Shown: positions 54,188 to 63,900 of the stretch, piece after piece
How positions within the stretch are numbered: position 1 is the first letter of the stretch
Layout of the letters: the number at the start of each line of letters is the position of its first letter
From: Roseibium sp. HPY-6
GTDB taxonomy: Bacteria > Pseudomonadota > Alphaproteobacteria > Rhizobiales > Stappiaceae
Length of the DNA: 64,000 bases
Direction: 5' to 3'
Assembly (NCBI RefSeq): GCF_040530035.1
Contig: NZ_JBEWCD010000001.1
Coordinates: 1,488,001-1,552,000, forward strand
Translations under genes and position numbers: made by a program
The notes under the pieces: model-generated
What the model was told of the DNA's origin: nothing
Seen by the model: only the letters and a program-made list of their open reading frames with translations
Databases searched by the model: none

Positions 54188-55063
54188 TCAGGAGCGCGAA
54201 ACAAAGTACTTGCCCGTGACGCTCAAATAGAAGATGCACGCGTCGTTTCCCGCACACGTCACGTCATGAACCGCAGCTGCCGATTGGGAACCAAAATAAC
54301 TGCCCGGTTCCAGTCGTGTTGCCTCAGTCGCACCGGACACCTGATGTGCAGCGGATCCCTCAATAACGACGGCGCGCAGCCAAGCATCCTCACCGGTGAT
54401 TGTTCCTTCAAACCCGGCCGGCAGCTTTAGGAAAGTTCCGTTCTTACCGCCTTCCGCGAGATCTCCCCACAGAAACGCGATCTTGGGTTCATCCGATCCC
54501 GCTGACGCCCCAGGAGCGTCGACCCAAGACACATCCGCTGCATCAATCCACACTATATTATCTGCTTCAACGTTGACCGGGAATTCGCCATTGGCAAACG
54601 CTCGATCCTTTGGCTGAACGAGGTAAGGTCCTTGCTGGATTTCCAGAAAGGCAGTGGAGGGTCCCGCGTCTTCGCGCGCTGCGGTGATGTGCGTTGCTCC
54701 AGCGGGCTGGGTCCAGAACGACCCCGGCCCCATCCACATGAGTTCTGCAGCGGGGTCATCATTGTGAACCGCGCCGCTGATGACGACGGCTCTATAGGTG
54801 ATGTTGTGAATGTGCGGTGGAGAACTGAAGCCCGGTTGGAATCGGATGATGGTTCCCGTTGGAACGTCTTCTTTTATGTCACCCCACAAGACACCAGCTT
54901 GCGGGCTGGCGTCGCCGCGAGCAGGGTTCAAGGGTTGGAAAGCGACTGCTTCGCGTGGCACCACCTCGACCGTCCCAGTCGATTGAAGGTCTTGTGCAGC
55001 GGTTAGAGGTGCGGCGAGCGCAACGAATACGGCCAAGGCGACAGACAGGATGGAGAGGCGCAT
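54188..55063 (-). CDS. Exported DUF4437 cupin protein
   Basis: Protein of 291 residues with a signal peptide (LSVALAVFVALAAPLTAAQ). The mature part has two cupin-like halves; LWGDIKEDVPTGTIIRFQPG and the matching LWGDLAEGGKNGTFLKLPAG show the internal duplication, with PHIHNITYRAVVISG a likely metal site in the first half. The DUF4437 family has no known function. A longer frame upstream lies over the divergent LysR gene and is a shadow. Divergent from that LysR gene, which probably regulates it. Confidence 0.85.
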   Translation of the reverse strand: MRLSILSVALAVFVALAAPLTAAQDLQSTGTVEVVPREAVAFQPLNPARGDASPQAGVLWGDIKEDVPTGTIIRFQPGFSSPPHIHNITYRAVVISGAVHNDDPAAELMWMGPGSFWTQPAGATHITAAREDAGPSTAFLEIQQGPYLVQPKDRAFANGEFPVNVEADNIVWIDAADVSWVDAPGASAGSDEPKIAFLWGDLAEGGKNGTFLKLPAGFEGTITGEDAWLRAVVIEGSAAHQVSGATEATRLEPGSYFGSQSAAAVHDVTCAGNDACIFYLSVTGKYFVSRS

Positions 55064-55183
55064 CGTGAAAATCCCGAATTTGCACGGCGCAGGGGCCGTC
55101 TTTATGTCTCCTCCTTTAAATAAGCTCCAGAATACATTAATAATCCGCCGAAAATAAAAAATACTATTTGGAAAAAACAAATA

Positions 55184-56089
55184 ATGTCCATCGATCTCAA
55201 ATCGCTTGAATTGTTCGTTCGCGTGGCGGCGCTGGGGGCAATCGGCAAGGCAGGGACAGAATTCGGCCTGTCTGCGACGGCCGCGACACAGCGTCTGCAA
55301 GCGCTTGAGGCAACGGTTGGAACACAGCTGTTTCACCGGACCACCCGTGCAGTGTCCCTGTCGACCGATGGTGAAATTTTCCTGGCGCATGCAAAGCGCA
55401 TTTTGGGAGACGTTGAAGAAGCTCTTGCGGACATTCAGCCTGATCCGCGAGATATCAAGGGAGAAATCCGGATCGCTTGTTCCGCTTCTTTTGGGCGCTT
55501 GCACATCGCGCCACACGTGACCGAGTTCCTCGACAGGCATCCTGGCGTTTCGCTGCAGCTCGCCATGAGCGACTCTGTCATAGACATTGTCGAACAGGGA
55601 TTTGATATCGCGATCCGCATCGGTGCGCTAGCTCCCTCTACACTCAAGGCGCGCAAGTTGGCGGTCAGCCCGAGATGCCTCGTTGCAGCGCCGAGCTATC
55701 TTGAAAAGTATGGCACTCCCTCTACGCTGGACGAACTCAAAACCCACAACTGTCTTACAAGGGAAGACATGCGAACCTGGTCGCTTGCAGCGCCTGACGG
55801 AACGGTTCACGACGTAAAAACCACTGGAAATTTCTCAAGCACAAGCGCAGAAGCAATTACCGAAGCCGCGTTGTCCGGCCTTGGTATTGCTCGCAAATGC
55901 ACTTGGGAAATTGCCGACCAGCTGTCTTCCGGAGCGTTGAAGCCGGTGCTCGGCAGCTATTCCGTCTCACCCTTTTGGAAAGTCTTTGCTGTCCGCCCAC
56001 CTTCCAGGTTGCCTTCTGCGCGCGTGCGCGCCTTCACAGATTTTCTAGAATCAAAACTCAACAAGATCCCCGAGCTTTGCGGTGATTGA
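55184..56089 (+). CDS. LysR-family transcriptional regulator
   Basis: Regulator of 301 residues: N-terminal winged helix (LKSLELFVRVAALGAIGKAG, then LSATAATQRLQALEATVGTQLF) and CrgA-like effector domain (GFDIAIRIGALAPSTLKARKL). The 120-base region shared with the DUF4437 gene is very AT-rich, as usual for such divergent promoters. Confidence 0.93.
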   Translation: MSIDLKSLELFVRVAALGAIGKAGTEFGLSATAATQRLQALEATVGTQLFHRTTRAVSLSTDGEIFLAHAKRILGDVEEALADIQPDPRDIKGEIRIACSASFGRLHIAPHVTEFLDRHPGVSLQLAMSDSVIDIVEQGFDIAIRIGALAPSTLKARKLAVSPRCLVAAPSYLEKYGTPSTLDELKTHNCLTREDMRTWSLAAPDGTVHDVKTTGNFSSTSAEAITEAALSGLGIARKCTWEIADQLSSGALKPVLGSYSVSPFWKVFAVRPPSRLPSARVRAFTDFLESKLNKIPELCGD

Positions 56090-56730
56090 ACTCCTTTCAA
56101 TGGCACCTACACGCCGCACGTTGCCCAAGCAAAGGATCAGAGGGGCAAATAGCCCAGATCGAACGGCTCTCGGTCTTCGGAGACCACTCGGGTATTGTCA
56201 GACGCAGAGCGGCTTTGCACCTCACAGAATCGAAACTTGAAAGGTGGTGCAAAAGCCTGAACTGACATGTCAGGGTCCTCTGCACTGCAAGCTGCAGGTA
56301 CATGAAAAAAGTATATTTTTCAGATATTTATGAAAGAAAATTACGTAAGATCAGATTCAATTCAGCCGGCTAATCAGACCACAACAAACCTGCCTGTTTG
56401 ACTCAGGCAAAGAGTGAAAACTCTTTTCAGTTTCAAGCCGATTTTCTAAATTTGCAGTCTGAAGCAAACGTTTGACTTTTCGCGCCAAACACGAAGGCAT
56501 GTCCATTGTCATAACAGGCTGAAGCTGTAACCTGCAGTGAGTAAGCATCGACACGGGTTTCCTTGGGGCTGGTTCCTTGTTTCGCTTCCTCCCAAGACGC
56601 AAACCGGTCCGCCGATGGCAGTCCGCCTCATCAAACATCTAAGTCCTTGTAACTGCCGGTGTCACGACTAATCGATACAAGGTTTAGCTGACGTCGACAT
56701 AACTCATTCTTCCAAATTTGGAGGTATTGA
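56090..56730. other. Gap with weak hairpins, no supported gene
   Basis: About 640 bases. Two small stems (TGCCTG-TTTGACT-CAGGCA near 56390-56410 and AGAGT-GAAA-ACTCT with T residues after it at 56411-56424) could end transcription from the LysR gene side. The minus-strand frame at 56357-56638 is not like any family I know. A strong ribosome site GGAGG at 56720 belongs to the next gene. Confidence 0.45.
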
Positions 56731-57462
56731 ATGACATTACCCGTCCGGCTGGGCCACATAAGCCTGTCATTTCACAAGGCTAGCGCTCTTGTGGTCGCAC
56801 GCATTCTCGAGGCTCACGGATACGCTGTGGAGTTATTCTCAGCACCGCACGAAGCCGCATTCGAAATGTTGGCGGCAGGAGAAGTGGATCTGTTGTCGGC
56901 GGCCTGGTTGCCATCAAGTCACCAAGTCTATCTCGATCCGCTATTGGACCAGGTTGAGAAAGTGACCGTTCTTTATGAGCCCTACTGTATTTGGGGAGTG
57001 CCCGACTACGTTCCAGAAAGCGCGGTCGCCTCAGTATCTGACCTGCTAAGCGAGCCCGCATTGGATAGAATGGACCGCATCATCCAAGGTATAAATCCAG
57101 GCGCTGGCATAAGTCGGTTTTCCGCAAAAATGATAACTGACTACGGTTTGGATTCCGCTGGTTATGTTTTCAAACCCGGTGATGAAAAAGCCTGTTTCGA
57201 TCATTTTGAAAGTGCGGTCGCCGACAAAAAGTGGGTCTTGATACCTCTTTGGCATCCGCAGTTTTTGCATAACCGCTACAATATCCGGGCACTTTTGGAA
57301 CCCAAAGGGCTACTGGGCTCGAAAGATGCGGCGACCTTAATCATGCGAAAAGATGCCCGGAAGCTCGTTTCGCCAGAAGCAATCGAGGACCTACGGAAAC
57401 TCTATATTGGCAACAAAGAACTGAGCGCCCTTGAGGACAATTTAAGAAGATCTGCCTCTTAG
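56731..57462 (+). CDS. OpuAC-like substrate-binding domain protein, without signal peptide
   Basis: Protein of 243 residues resembling the glycine-betaine/choline-binding domain (OpuAC/ProX): VRLGHISLSFHKASALVVAR, EMLAAGEVDLLSAAWLPSSH, GINPGAGISRFSAKMITDYG and WVLIPLWHPQFLHNRYNIRA are typical. It has no signal peptide or membrane anchor, so it is probably cytoplasmic, and no ABC genes are next to it. It may be a ligand-binding or sensor protein. GGAGG six bases before the ATG fixes the start. Confidence 0.85.
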   Translation: MTLPVRLGHISLSFHKASALVVARILEAHGYAVELFSAPHEAAFEMLAAGEVDLLSAAWLPSSHQVYLDPLLDQVEKVTVLYEPYCIWGVPDYVPESAVASVSDLLSEPALDRMDRIIQGINPGAGISRFSAKMITDYGLDSAGYVFKPGDEKACFDHFESAVADKKWVLIPLWHPQFLHNRYNIRALLEPKGLLGSKDAATLIMRKDARKLVSPEAIEDLRKLYIGNKELSALEDNLRRSAS

Positions 57463-57546
57463 AGAATTTGGCTGCTTCAGTTACCGTCTCCCTCTCTGAC
57501 TGATTTTGTTAGCCGTCGTGGCGTCCGCGGCATGCTCAAGTCTTGC

Positions 57547-57580
57547 CAATTTGCTCTCAGGTTTAACTGAGAGCAAATTG
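57547..57580. terminator. Strong convergent hairpin
   Basis: Perfect fourteen-base arms (57547-57560 and 57567-57580) with a six-base loop between the convergent OpuAC-like and AraC-like genes. The stem has A/T at its base, so it can act in both directions. Confidence 0.8.
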
Positions 57581-57607
57581 ACGATAGAGATGCGTTTGGG
57601 GCCGGAG

Positions 57608-58462
57608 CTATCGTCCTTTTTTTTCCAGATAATTCTGTCTGAACAGCACCGGAGAGAGCCCGTATCTGGCCGTAAAGGCCCGCGTAAACTGCGCCTGGCT
57701 GAGGAAACCGAGTGCCTCGCTTATCTCAACACACGTGTCGCCAGTGAGTGTAAGAAGGCGTTCTGCTTCTTTTAGGGTGCGATCCCTTATGAGTTCAGCT
57801 GGTGAACGATTGAGATTTTCACAGGTACAGCGCAGCAAGGTACTGCGGCTCACGCCGAGCGAATGGGCATAGTCCTGCACTCCCCAACGAAGCCGAAATT
57901 TTCGCTCCAACAAGGCCAAGAATGAACCGCAAAGGCCTGAATTATCGTCCTGCCTGCAGACATCGAACTCAGCTTCCATCTTCTGCCCGACTGACTGCAG
58001 AAACAAGCTCCACTGATGCCTTGCCATGAGGCTGCTCGCCATTTCGGCATCGTCCAGGATCCAATCCAAAAGCGACATAAGGTGTCGATGCGAAGACAGG
58101 TTTTGCAGCAGGTAGCATCGTGACTGGAAACTGCTGCCGAGGTGCTCAAAACCATCGTTCATGGGTACCCGAGCAACAAATCCATCCACCTCACCAAAGT
58201 GCTGCCACTCGTGCACAACGCCCGGGGGGATCACGTATACCGAGACCGGGCCTATTGTTTGATCAACTCCATCAGACCTTATTTGCCCGCGGCCGCTCGC
58301 CGTTACAAACATCTCGAAATAGTCGTGCCGATGAGGCTGGTGAGCTGCGTAACCAACGTCCCTAAAAGCAGGTTTGGAGCGTTCTAGTATCGGCCAGTTC
58401 GCTTTGACCTGCATTGCGTGTTTTTCGAGCGTGTGAACAGGTATCTCGACTTTCTTGTCCAT
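57608..58462 (-). CDS. AraC-family transcriptional regulator
   Basis: Regulator of 284 residues from ATG 58462 (GGAG ten bases upstream; the frame extends to 58564). The N-terminal cupin-like sensor has QPHRHDYFEMFVTASGRGQI and VIPPGVVHEW; the C-terminal AraC DNA-binding domain (about 190-280) has LGVSRSTLLRCTCENLNRSP and ISEALGFLSQAQFTRAFTAR. It is convergent with the OpuAC-like gene. Its target is unknown; the ABM gene lies behind it, in the opposite direction, 550 bases away. Confidence 0.92.
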   Translation of the reverse strand: MDKKVEIPVHTLEKHAMQVKANWPILERSKPAFRDVGYAAHQPHRHDYFEMFVTASGRGQIRSDGVDQTIGPVSVYVIPPGVVHEWQHFGEVDGFVARVPMNDGFEHLGSSFQSRCYLLQNLSSHRHLMSLLDWILDDAEMASSLMARHQWSLFLQSVGQKMEAEFDVCRQDDNSGLCGSFLALLERKFRLRWGVQDYAHSLGVSRSTLLRCTCENLNRSPAELIRDRTLKEAERLLTLTGDTCVEISEALGFLSQAQFTRAFTARYGLSPVLFRQNYLEKKGR

Positions 58463-58893
58463 AAAAGAGCGACTCCAGATCACTAAGTCTTTTAACGCAT
58501 CGACGGTCAGCTGCCTGATGCTGTTGGTGTCACTAAAACAGATCGACTGCCATATCTCCAACACGCCGGTTTCCCTCTGACTAGCCAGTCAGAGTTGCTT
58601 CAACGATAGAACAAACCACTCAAAACTGAACATGCAACTCGGTAGAGGAAACAGGCAACCGGCAAAAATCGTTTGCCCGTGCATCGAAACGCAAAATTGG
58701 AGCATCAAAACGGCAAAGACCAAACGATTCTTGTATGTAAATTTATCAGCGTGGGGCACATTGGTTCGAGAGGATGGTGCAAGACCAGAAGTAACCTCAA
58801 ATACCGGCGACAAGAATCGTCGACCGTAAACGTAACGCAACAGTTTCACTACAGAAGATCAAAAGACTTTAGTCGAGTTTTTGGCTTGGCTAT

Positions 58894-58917
58894 TCGACTT
58901 GTTGTGCGACAAGTCGA
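58894..58917. promoter_or_regulatory. Palindrome upstream of the ABM operon
   Basis: Perfect nine-base arms (58894-58902 and 58909-58917, TCGACTTGT/ACAAGTCGA) with a six-base centre, about 95 bases before the ABM start and 432 bases upstream of the AraC start. A half copy (AGTCGAG) sits near 58871. A regulator site or RNA hairpin is possible. The rest of 58463-59011 holds no gene I can support. Confidence 0.45.
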
Positions 58918-59011
58918 GTGAGCCGGCCTGAACACCGATGCCGTATTGTCAGGATTCGTGCTTGAGGCGCGTTCAGACAAAGACGGTAAGCTGAAATCAG
59001 GGAAAGTTTCG

Positions 59012-59302
59012 ATGGGTAAACTAACGATCACAGGGAACGTGCTGATAAAGGAAGGGCATATCGACTTTGTGAAGGCGGAATTGGAAAAACTGATACCGAT
59101 CACACGCGCTGAAAAAGGGTGCCTCCAGTACGACCTGCATCAGGACAATGAAAATCCGCACTACTTTATGTTTTACGAAAACTGGGAAAGCCGCGAGCTC
59201 TGGCAAACCCACATGAACAACGACCATCTCAAGGCTTACATGACCGCTACCGATGGCATGATTGAGAAATTTTGGCTCCACGAGCTGACCCACATCGCTT
59301 AA
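59012..59302 (+). CDS. ABM-family monooxygenase-like protein (YgiN-type)
   Basis: Protein of 96 residues with the ABM fold: TITGNVLIKEGHIDFVKAEL, GCLQYDLHQDNENPHYFMFY, WESRELWQTHMNNDHLKAYM and a conserved end. It resembles quinol monooxygenase YgiN-type proteins. The ATG at 59012 follows AGGGAAAG; a longer frame to 58946 has none. Followed 21 bases later by the royal-jelly-like gene, so probably co-transcribed. Confidence 0.87.
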   Translation: MGKLTITGNVLIKEGHIDFVKAELEKLIPITRAEKGCLQYDLHQDNENPHYFMFYENWESRELWQTHMNNDHLKAYMTATDGMIEKFWLHELTHIA

Positions 59303-59323
59303 CTCTCAGATATAGGTAAGATC

Positions 59324-60355
59324 ATGAAAATTCTGGTCAAAGTCGCGTTGGCATCGGCTTTATCTTTTAGTGTTATCGGTAACACAACATCAATAGCAGC
59401 AGAGGTCGAACCCGAAGTCTTCGCTACGTTGGACAAACGCTGGGGGGATCCCTTTTTCTCAGCTGACGGTCGAATGCTGGTAAGCATGTCCCCACTCGGC
59501 GCCTCAACGACCAAGCTTTTTGAGCATATGCCCGATGGGTCCATCAAACCTTACCCGAATGAGCAAATGGCGGCTGGACCGAATTCCAAAATCAAGTCGC
59601 TGATCGCCGCAAGAATTTCGGACGACGGCATAGCCTGGATCCTCGATATGACGGACCACAGGTTTTATGGTTGGGACATCAGCAAAGATGAGCTGGTCAA
59701 GGAAATCCAGCTTCCGAAAGAAGTCCTGGTCGACCATAGTTTTCTGCAAGACTACGCGCTCGACCAGAAGCGCAATCGTGCAATCATTGCAGATATGTCC
59801 CAGAATGATTTGACGAGTGCGCCACAGCCAGCGTTCATCGTGGTGGACCTGGAGTCCGGCGAAGCGAAGCGCGTTGCGCAAGGGCACAAGGCACTCATGC
59901 CGGAAATAGAGGGAGGACTGGCGCTAAACCCAATCACAATCGATAAGGACTACGAATGGGTATACTTCGGCGCTCTGAATGGCCGTACCATATATCGTGT
60001 TCCCGCTTCGAGCTTTGACGGCGATGCCTCGACAGTTACTCAAACCATCGAAGAACACAGCAAAAAGTCGTTTTCGGATGGTATGACAATCGACGATGCC
60101 GGCAATATTTATGTCGCGGATATTGAAGCAAATGCGATCGGATTGTCGACGCCGGAAGGCTTCAGAACCATCGGAAATCTACCGGACGGTCAGTCTTGGC
60201 CTGACGGCTTTGCCTTCAGTCCTGATGGCTATCTTTACGTCACAGTCAATCAGCTAAATCGCGCTCCGGCGTTGAACAAGGGCGTCGAAAAAGGAACGGG
60301 AGAATATCTGATCTTGCGTTTCAAGCCGCTGGCTCCCGGTTCAGTCGGGAGATGA
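59324..60355 (+). CDS. Exported major-royal-jelly/SMP-30-like beta-propeller protein
   Basis: Protein of 343 residues with a signal peptide (ALASALSFSVIGNTTSIAA). The six-bladed propeller repeats include GIAWILDMTDHRFYGWDI, NDLTSAPQPAFIVVDLESGE, LNGRTIYRVPASSF and DGMTIDDAGNIYVADIEANA; the arrangement fits the yellow/MRJP (L-dopachrome-tautomerase-related) family. In bacteria its substrate is unknown; SMP-30 relatives are lactonases. With the ABM protein it may act on a quinone-like or lactone compound, an inference. Confidence 0.85.
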   Translation: MKILVKVALASALSFSVIGNTTSIAAEVEPEVFATLDKRWGDPFFSADGRMLVSMSPLGASTTKLFEHMPDGSIKPYPNEQMAAGPNSKIKSLIAARISDDGIAWILDMTDHRFYGWDISKDELVKEIQLPKEVLVDHSFLQDYALDQKRNRAIIADMSQNDLTSAPQPAFIVVDLESGEAKRVAQGHKALMPEIEGGLALNPITIDKDYEWVYFGALNGRTIYRVPASSFDGDASTVTQTIEEHSKKSFSDGMTIDDAGNIYVADIEANAIGLSTPEGFRTIGNLPDGQSWPDGFAFSPDGYLYVTVNQLNRAPALNKGVEKGTGEYLILRFKPLAPGSVGR

Positions 60356-60379
60356 AACATGCTTGATTGAAAGGCGGAC

Positions 60380-60402
60380 AGCGCTCGCTTAAGAGCGCTT
60401 TT
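60380..60402 (+). terminator. Rho-independent terminator after the royal-jelly-like gene
   Basis: Seven-base arms (60380-60386 and 60393-60399) pair around a six-base loop and are followed by TTT. It lies 25 bases after the stop and ends the ABM/royal-jelly-like transcript. Confidence 0.85.
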
Positions 60403-60921
60403 CCATTTGATGAAACTGTTTTGCCGAACTTGGGCAAACTTGCCCGTTTTCAGTGCGCGTAATCGAAACGAACAAATCCGGTTACCCCCTGCCTTTTTTC
60501 AGGCAATGCAGCCGCACAACACCATTTTCCAAGTTCTGGATACCACTCAGAAATGGACACCACACCCGACGGGTTATCGTTTTCACAACAGCCGGTATGC
60601 ACAAGTATTCCCAAAAATTTAGCCGTCTAACTTACCAAAAAACCTCCAACTCACTTTTCAAATATTCTGGGAACGATTCACGAGAGTTTTCGCCACGAAA
60701 TACCGGTAATTTCTATTTAAAGTTGCCTTCCTGAACTGCACAATATGAACAAGAAAAGTTCGAAAAATCCCCTCATTTATAGAGCGTTATCGCAGAGATG
60801 CAGGCTGGGTCAGAGCTTTTGTTCTGATCGGTTAAGGACTTACGCAAGCACCAAAGAGCGGCGTATCGGCTGAGTGTTCCCGAGTTTCTTTGGTGCCGCC
60901 TTCCGTGGGGATTGCCAGAAA
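60403..60921. other. Gap with an inverted repeat next to the CEMIP-like gene
   Basis: No gene is supported. A perfect ten-base inverted repeat (GCACCAAAGA at 60848-60857, its complement at 60887-60896) closes a 29-base loop just before the start of the next frame. It might be a hairpin or the scar of a rearrangement that removed the N-terminal part of that gene. Confidence 0.45.
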
Positions 60922-63900
60922 ATGATGCCGACAATCAAGGACAACAACGCCTTTCTCATGGCCATGGGTCAGGGCAGCCGGATAGAAATCCACGCTCAGG
61001 ATGCAGAGAAGGAGAGTTGGGTCCAGCTTGCGAAAACGGCGGAGGCCGGGTCTTCGGTTCTCACGCTTGACGGCAAGACCAAGTGGCAGGCCGGTGACAG
61101 GATCGCGCTGGCATCAACGAGCCAGGATGCGCATGAAGCCGAAGAGGCGGTCATCAAGAAAGTTACCGTCAATGCGAACGGCACGACAACACTAACGCTT
61201 GAGGCACCGCTCACATTCACCCACTTCGGCGAAAAACAGACATACGACAACGGCAAGTCGGGCAGCGAATATAGGGCGTGGACGGTCGATACGCGGGCGG
61301 AAGTCGGTCTTCTGAGCCGGAATGTCAAAATTCAGGGTGACGAGGACAGTCCGTCTGACGGCTATGGCGGCCACACCATGGTGATGGACGGTGCGGAGAT
61401 GCATATCTCAGGCGCTGAATTCTTCCATATGGGCCAGAAGGGCGTGATGGGGCGCTACCCGCTCCACTGGCATATGAACGGCAATGTCGAAGGCGAATAT
61501 GTCCAGAACAGTTCGGTGCACCACTCCTTCAACAAGGGCATAACCCTGCACGGTATCCAGAACGCCTGGATCGAAGACAATGTCGTCTTTGACACCATCG
61601 GGCATGGTTATTTTCTGGAGGATGGGTCCGAATTCGGAAACGTCCTGAAGGATAATCTGGGCTTTGTGACACGGCAGACCGCGAGTGCAGCTGAAGCGTC
61701 GCACAAGTCTGACTTCACAGGTGTTTCCACATTCTGGCTGACAAACCCGCAGAACCACATGGCGGGCAATCATGCTGCCGGGTCGGACAATTCCGGGATC
61801 TGGTTCACCCACCAAGATGAGGTGATGGGCACGTCCGCAACCGTTGACGACTATAAGGGATATGCGCCCAAGCACAGGATGCATGGCGTCTTTGATGACA
61901 ACGCCTCCCACAGCAACCGCGTGAACGGTCTTGCCCACGCACAATCGATCAACGAGGCGAACGGTGTCTTCTCCGATTCCCACTACAAGGGCGATTTTCT
62001 GATCGAGAATTTCACGACCTATAAGTCGGGCGATCAGGGTATCTGGACGCGATCTACGAGTGGCGTGATCATCGACAATTCCATGTTTGCCGACAACAAG
62101 TCCGGATCCTTCCTGGCGGGCCGGCACCTGGTAAAGGACAGTCTGTTCGTTGGCCGCTCCAAAAATGTCACGAATGACGGGGACGCGGACGATCCGGGCT
62201 CAAGTCAGTTTGGCGCTGCTTCAGGCGAAGGAGTGCGCGGGCACCAGTTTTACGATTCACCGGTTGCTCTCGAAAGCGTGCACTTTGCCGGTTTCACCGA
62301 GGATAAGGACAGCGCGCTGCTGGCAGGGAGCGGGTTCCACAGACGAACAAACAATTCCACCAAAGACCTGACCTTCGATGACGACATGCCAGTGCATAAT
62401 CGAATGGACCGGTATCTTGGCCCCGGAAACAGGTCGCCGGAAGACACAAATGCGGCAACTTTCGCGCTGGTTGATCTCGACGGAAGCCTATCCGGAACCT
62501 GGGGTGCGTCAATCACCCAGAAAATCATCGATCGTTTTCCAGGTGACAGGATCGACATTCTGGAACAGGGCACAACCGGATTCAATGCACTGGGAAGTGC
62601 CCGTTTCGACAGCCGGCAGAACCTTTGGGTCAACAGCGGCAACGTTGATTTTGGCATCCAGCGGTTCGATACCAGTGCCGGAAAACGCGTCAAGTTGGAA
62701 ATCGAACGCTCAGACAACGGTGCGAAGCTTCTTCTGAACGAAGATACCGGTGGCAACAATGTCTACCTCGATCTTGTCGCCATAGAAGACCGCGGACAGA
62801 CCACCGGCACGGGGTTCGACTTCTATACCGTGCGCTATCCTGACGGTTTGCCGAATGTGATCGACGTAGAACTGCGCGACATGAAAAAGGGCAGCGCAGT
62901 TTATTACAAGTTTGTCGACCTGCCCGCCGGATTGACGGTCCGGGGCGCGGATCAGGTTGGTGGTCTGGGCGCACTGAAATCCGCCGACGGAACGGCCTAT
63001 TTCAAAAAGGGCAGTGTTTTATATGTCAAAGCGGTCGCCGACGTTGGCGCATCTGTTCCGAACGCTCAGGATGCACGGGTCGCAAAGGACAATTACGGCG
63101 ACGAATTCCAGCTGCATATCAAGAACTACGGGGCTTACAAGGCGAGCGGTAACAACGCGCCGCACGACGCTGAAACAACAGACTTCGACCCTTACATCCT
63201 CCCAATTCCGGAAAAGCCGAAATCAACCTCTGTCACGTCGGAGATCACCAGCGCAGATGACCGGTGGTCCAGCAGCGCCAGTTGGCAGGGTGGCAAACCG
63301 GGCACGGATGACATCGCCGTCATCGGCAAGGATGACCGGCTGGTTCTGAATGAGAATGCGCAGGTGAAAGGCATTATCGTCGATGGAGGCGAGTTGCTTG
63401 TCGAAGACATCAAGGACCTATCACTGACCGCGGATTGGATTCTCGTCATCAATGGCGGTCTGTTTCAGGTGGGCACCGAGGACAAGCCTCACAAACATGA
63501 TTTCACACTGACACTGACGGGCGACGACCCAAAGAACGACGTGCATGTCGCTAATCTGCTCAAGCCCGGCGCGGCCGGTGTCGTGCATTCCGTCGACAAC
63601 AATGACGGTGAAGCTTTCGCGGGCACTGAGCGCGATCAGGATCTGAACGGACTGAAGATCACGGGCGACCGCCAATTCGGCGGCGACCGCGATGATGTGT
63701 TCCAGGGCACCGATTACAACGACCTGCTCCGCGGAGGTCGAGGGAATGATCAACTCTACGGAAAAGACGGAGACGATCTCCTGAGGGGAGATGCCGGTGA
63801 GAACTACCTCAACGGCGGTGATGGGCAGGACAGGCTCTATGGCGGGGCCGATGCCGACCGTTTGCAGGGAGGTAAGGGGGACGACATCCTTCGCGGTGGG

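Noticed and set aside
54188..55540. 450-codon frame of which the DUF4437 cupin is the last part
   Set aside because: The first 159 codons are antisense to the LysR gene and to the AT-rich intergenic region; the signal peptide starts at 55063, which fixes the start.
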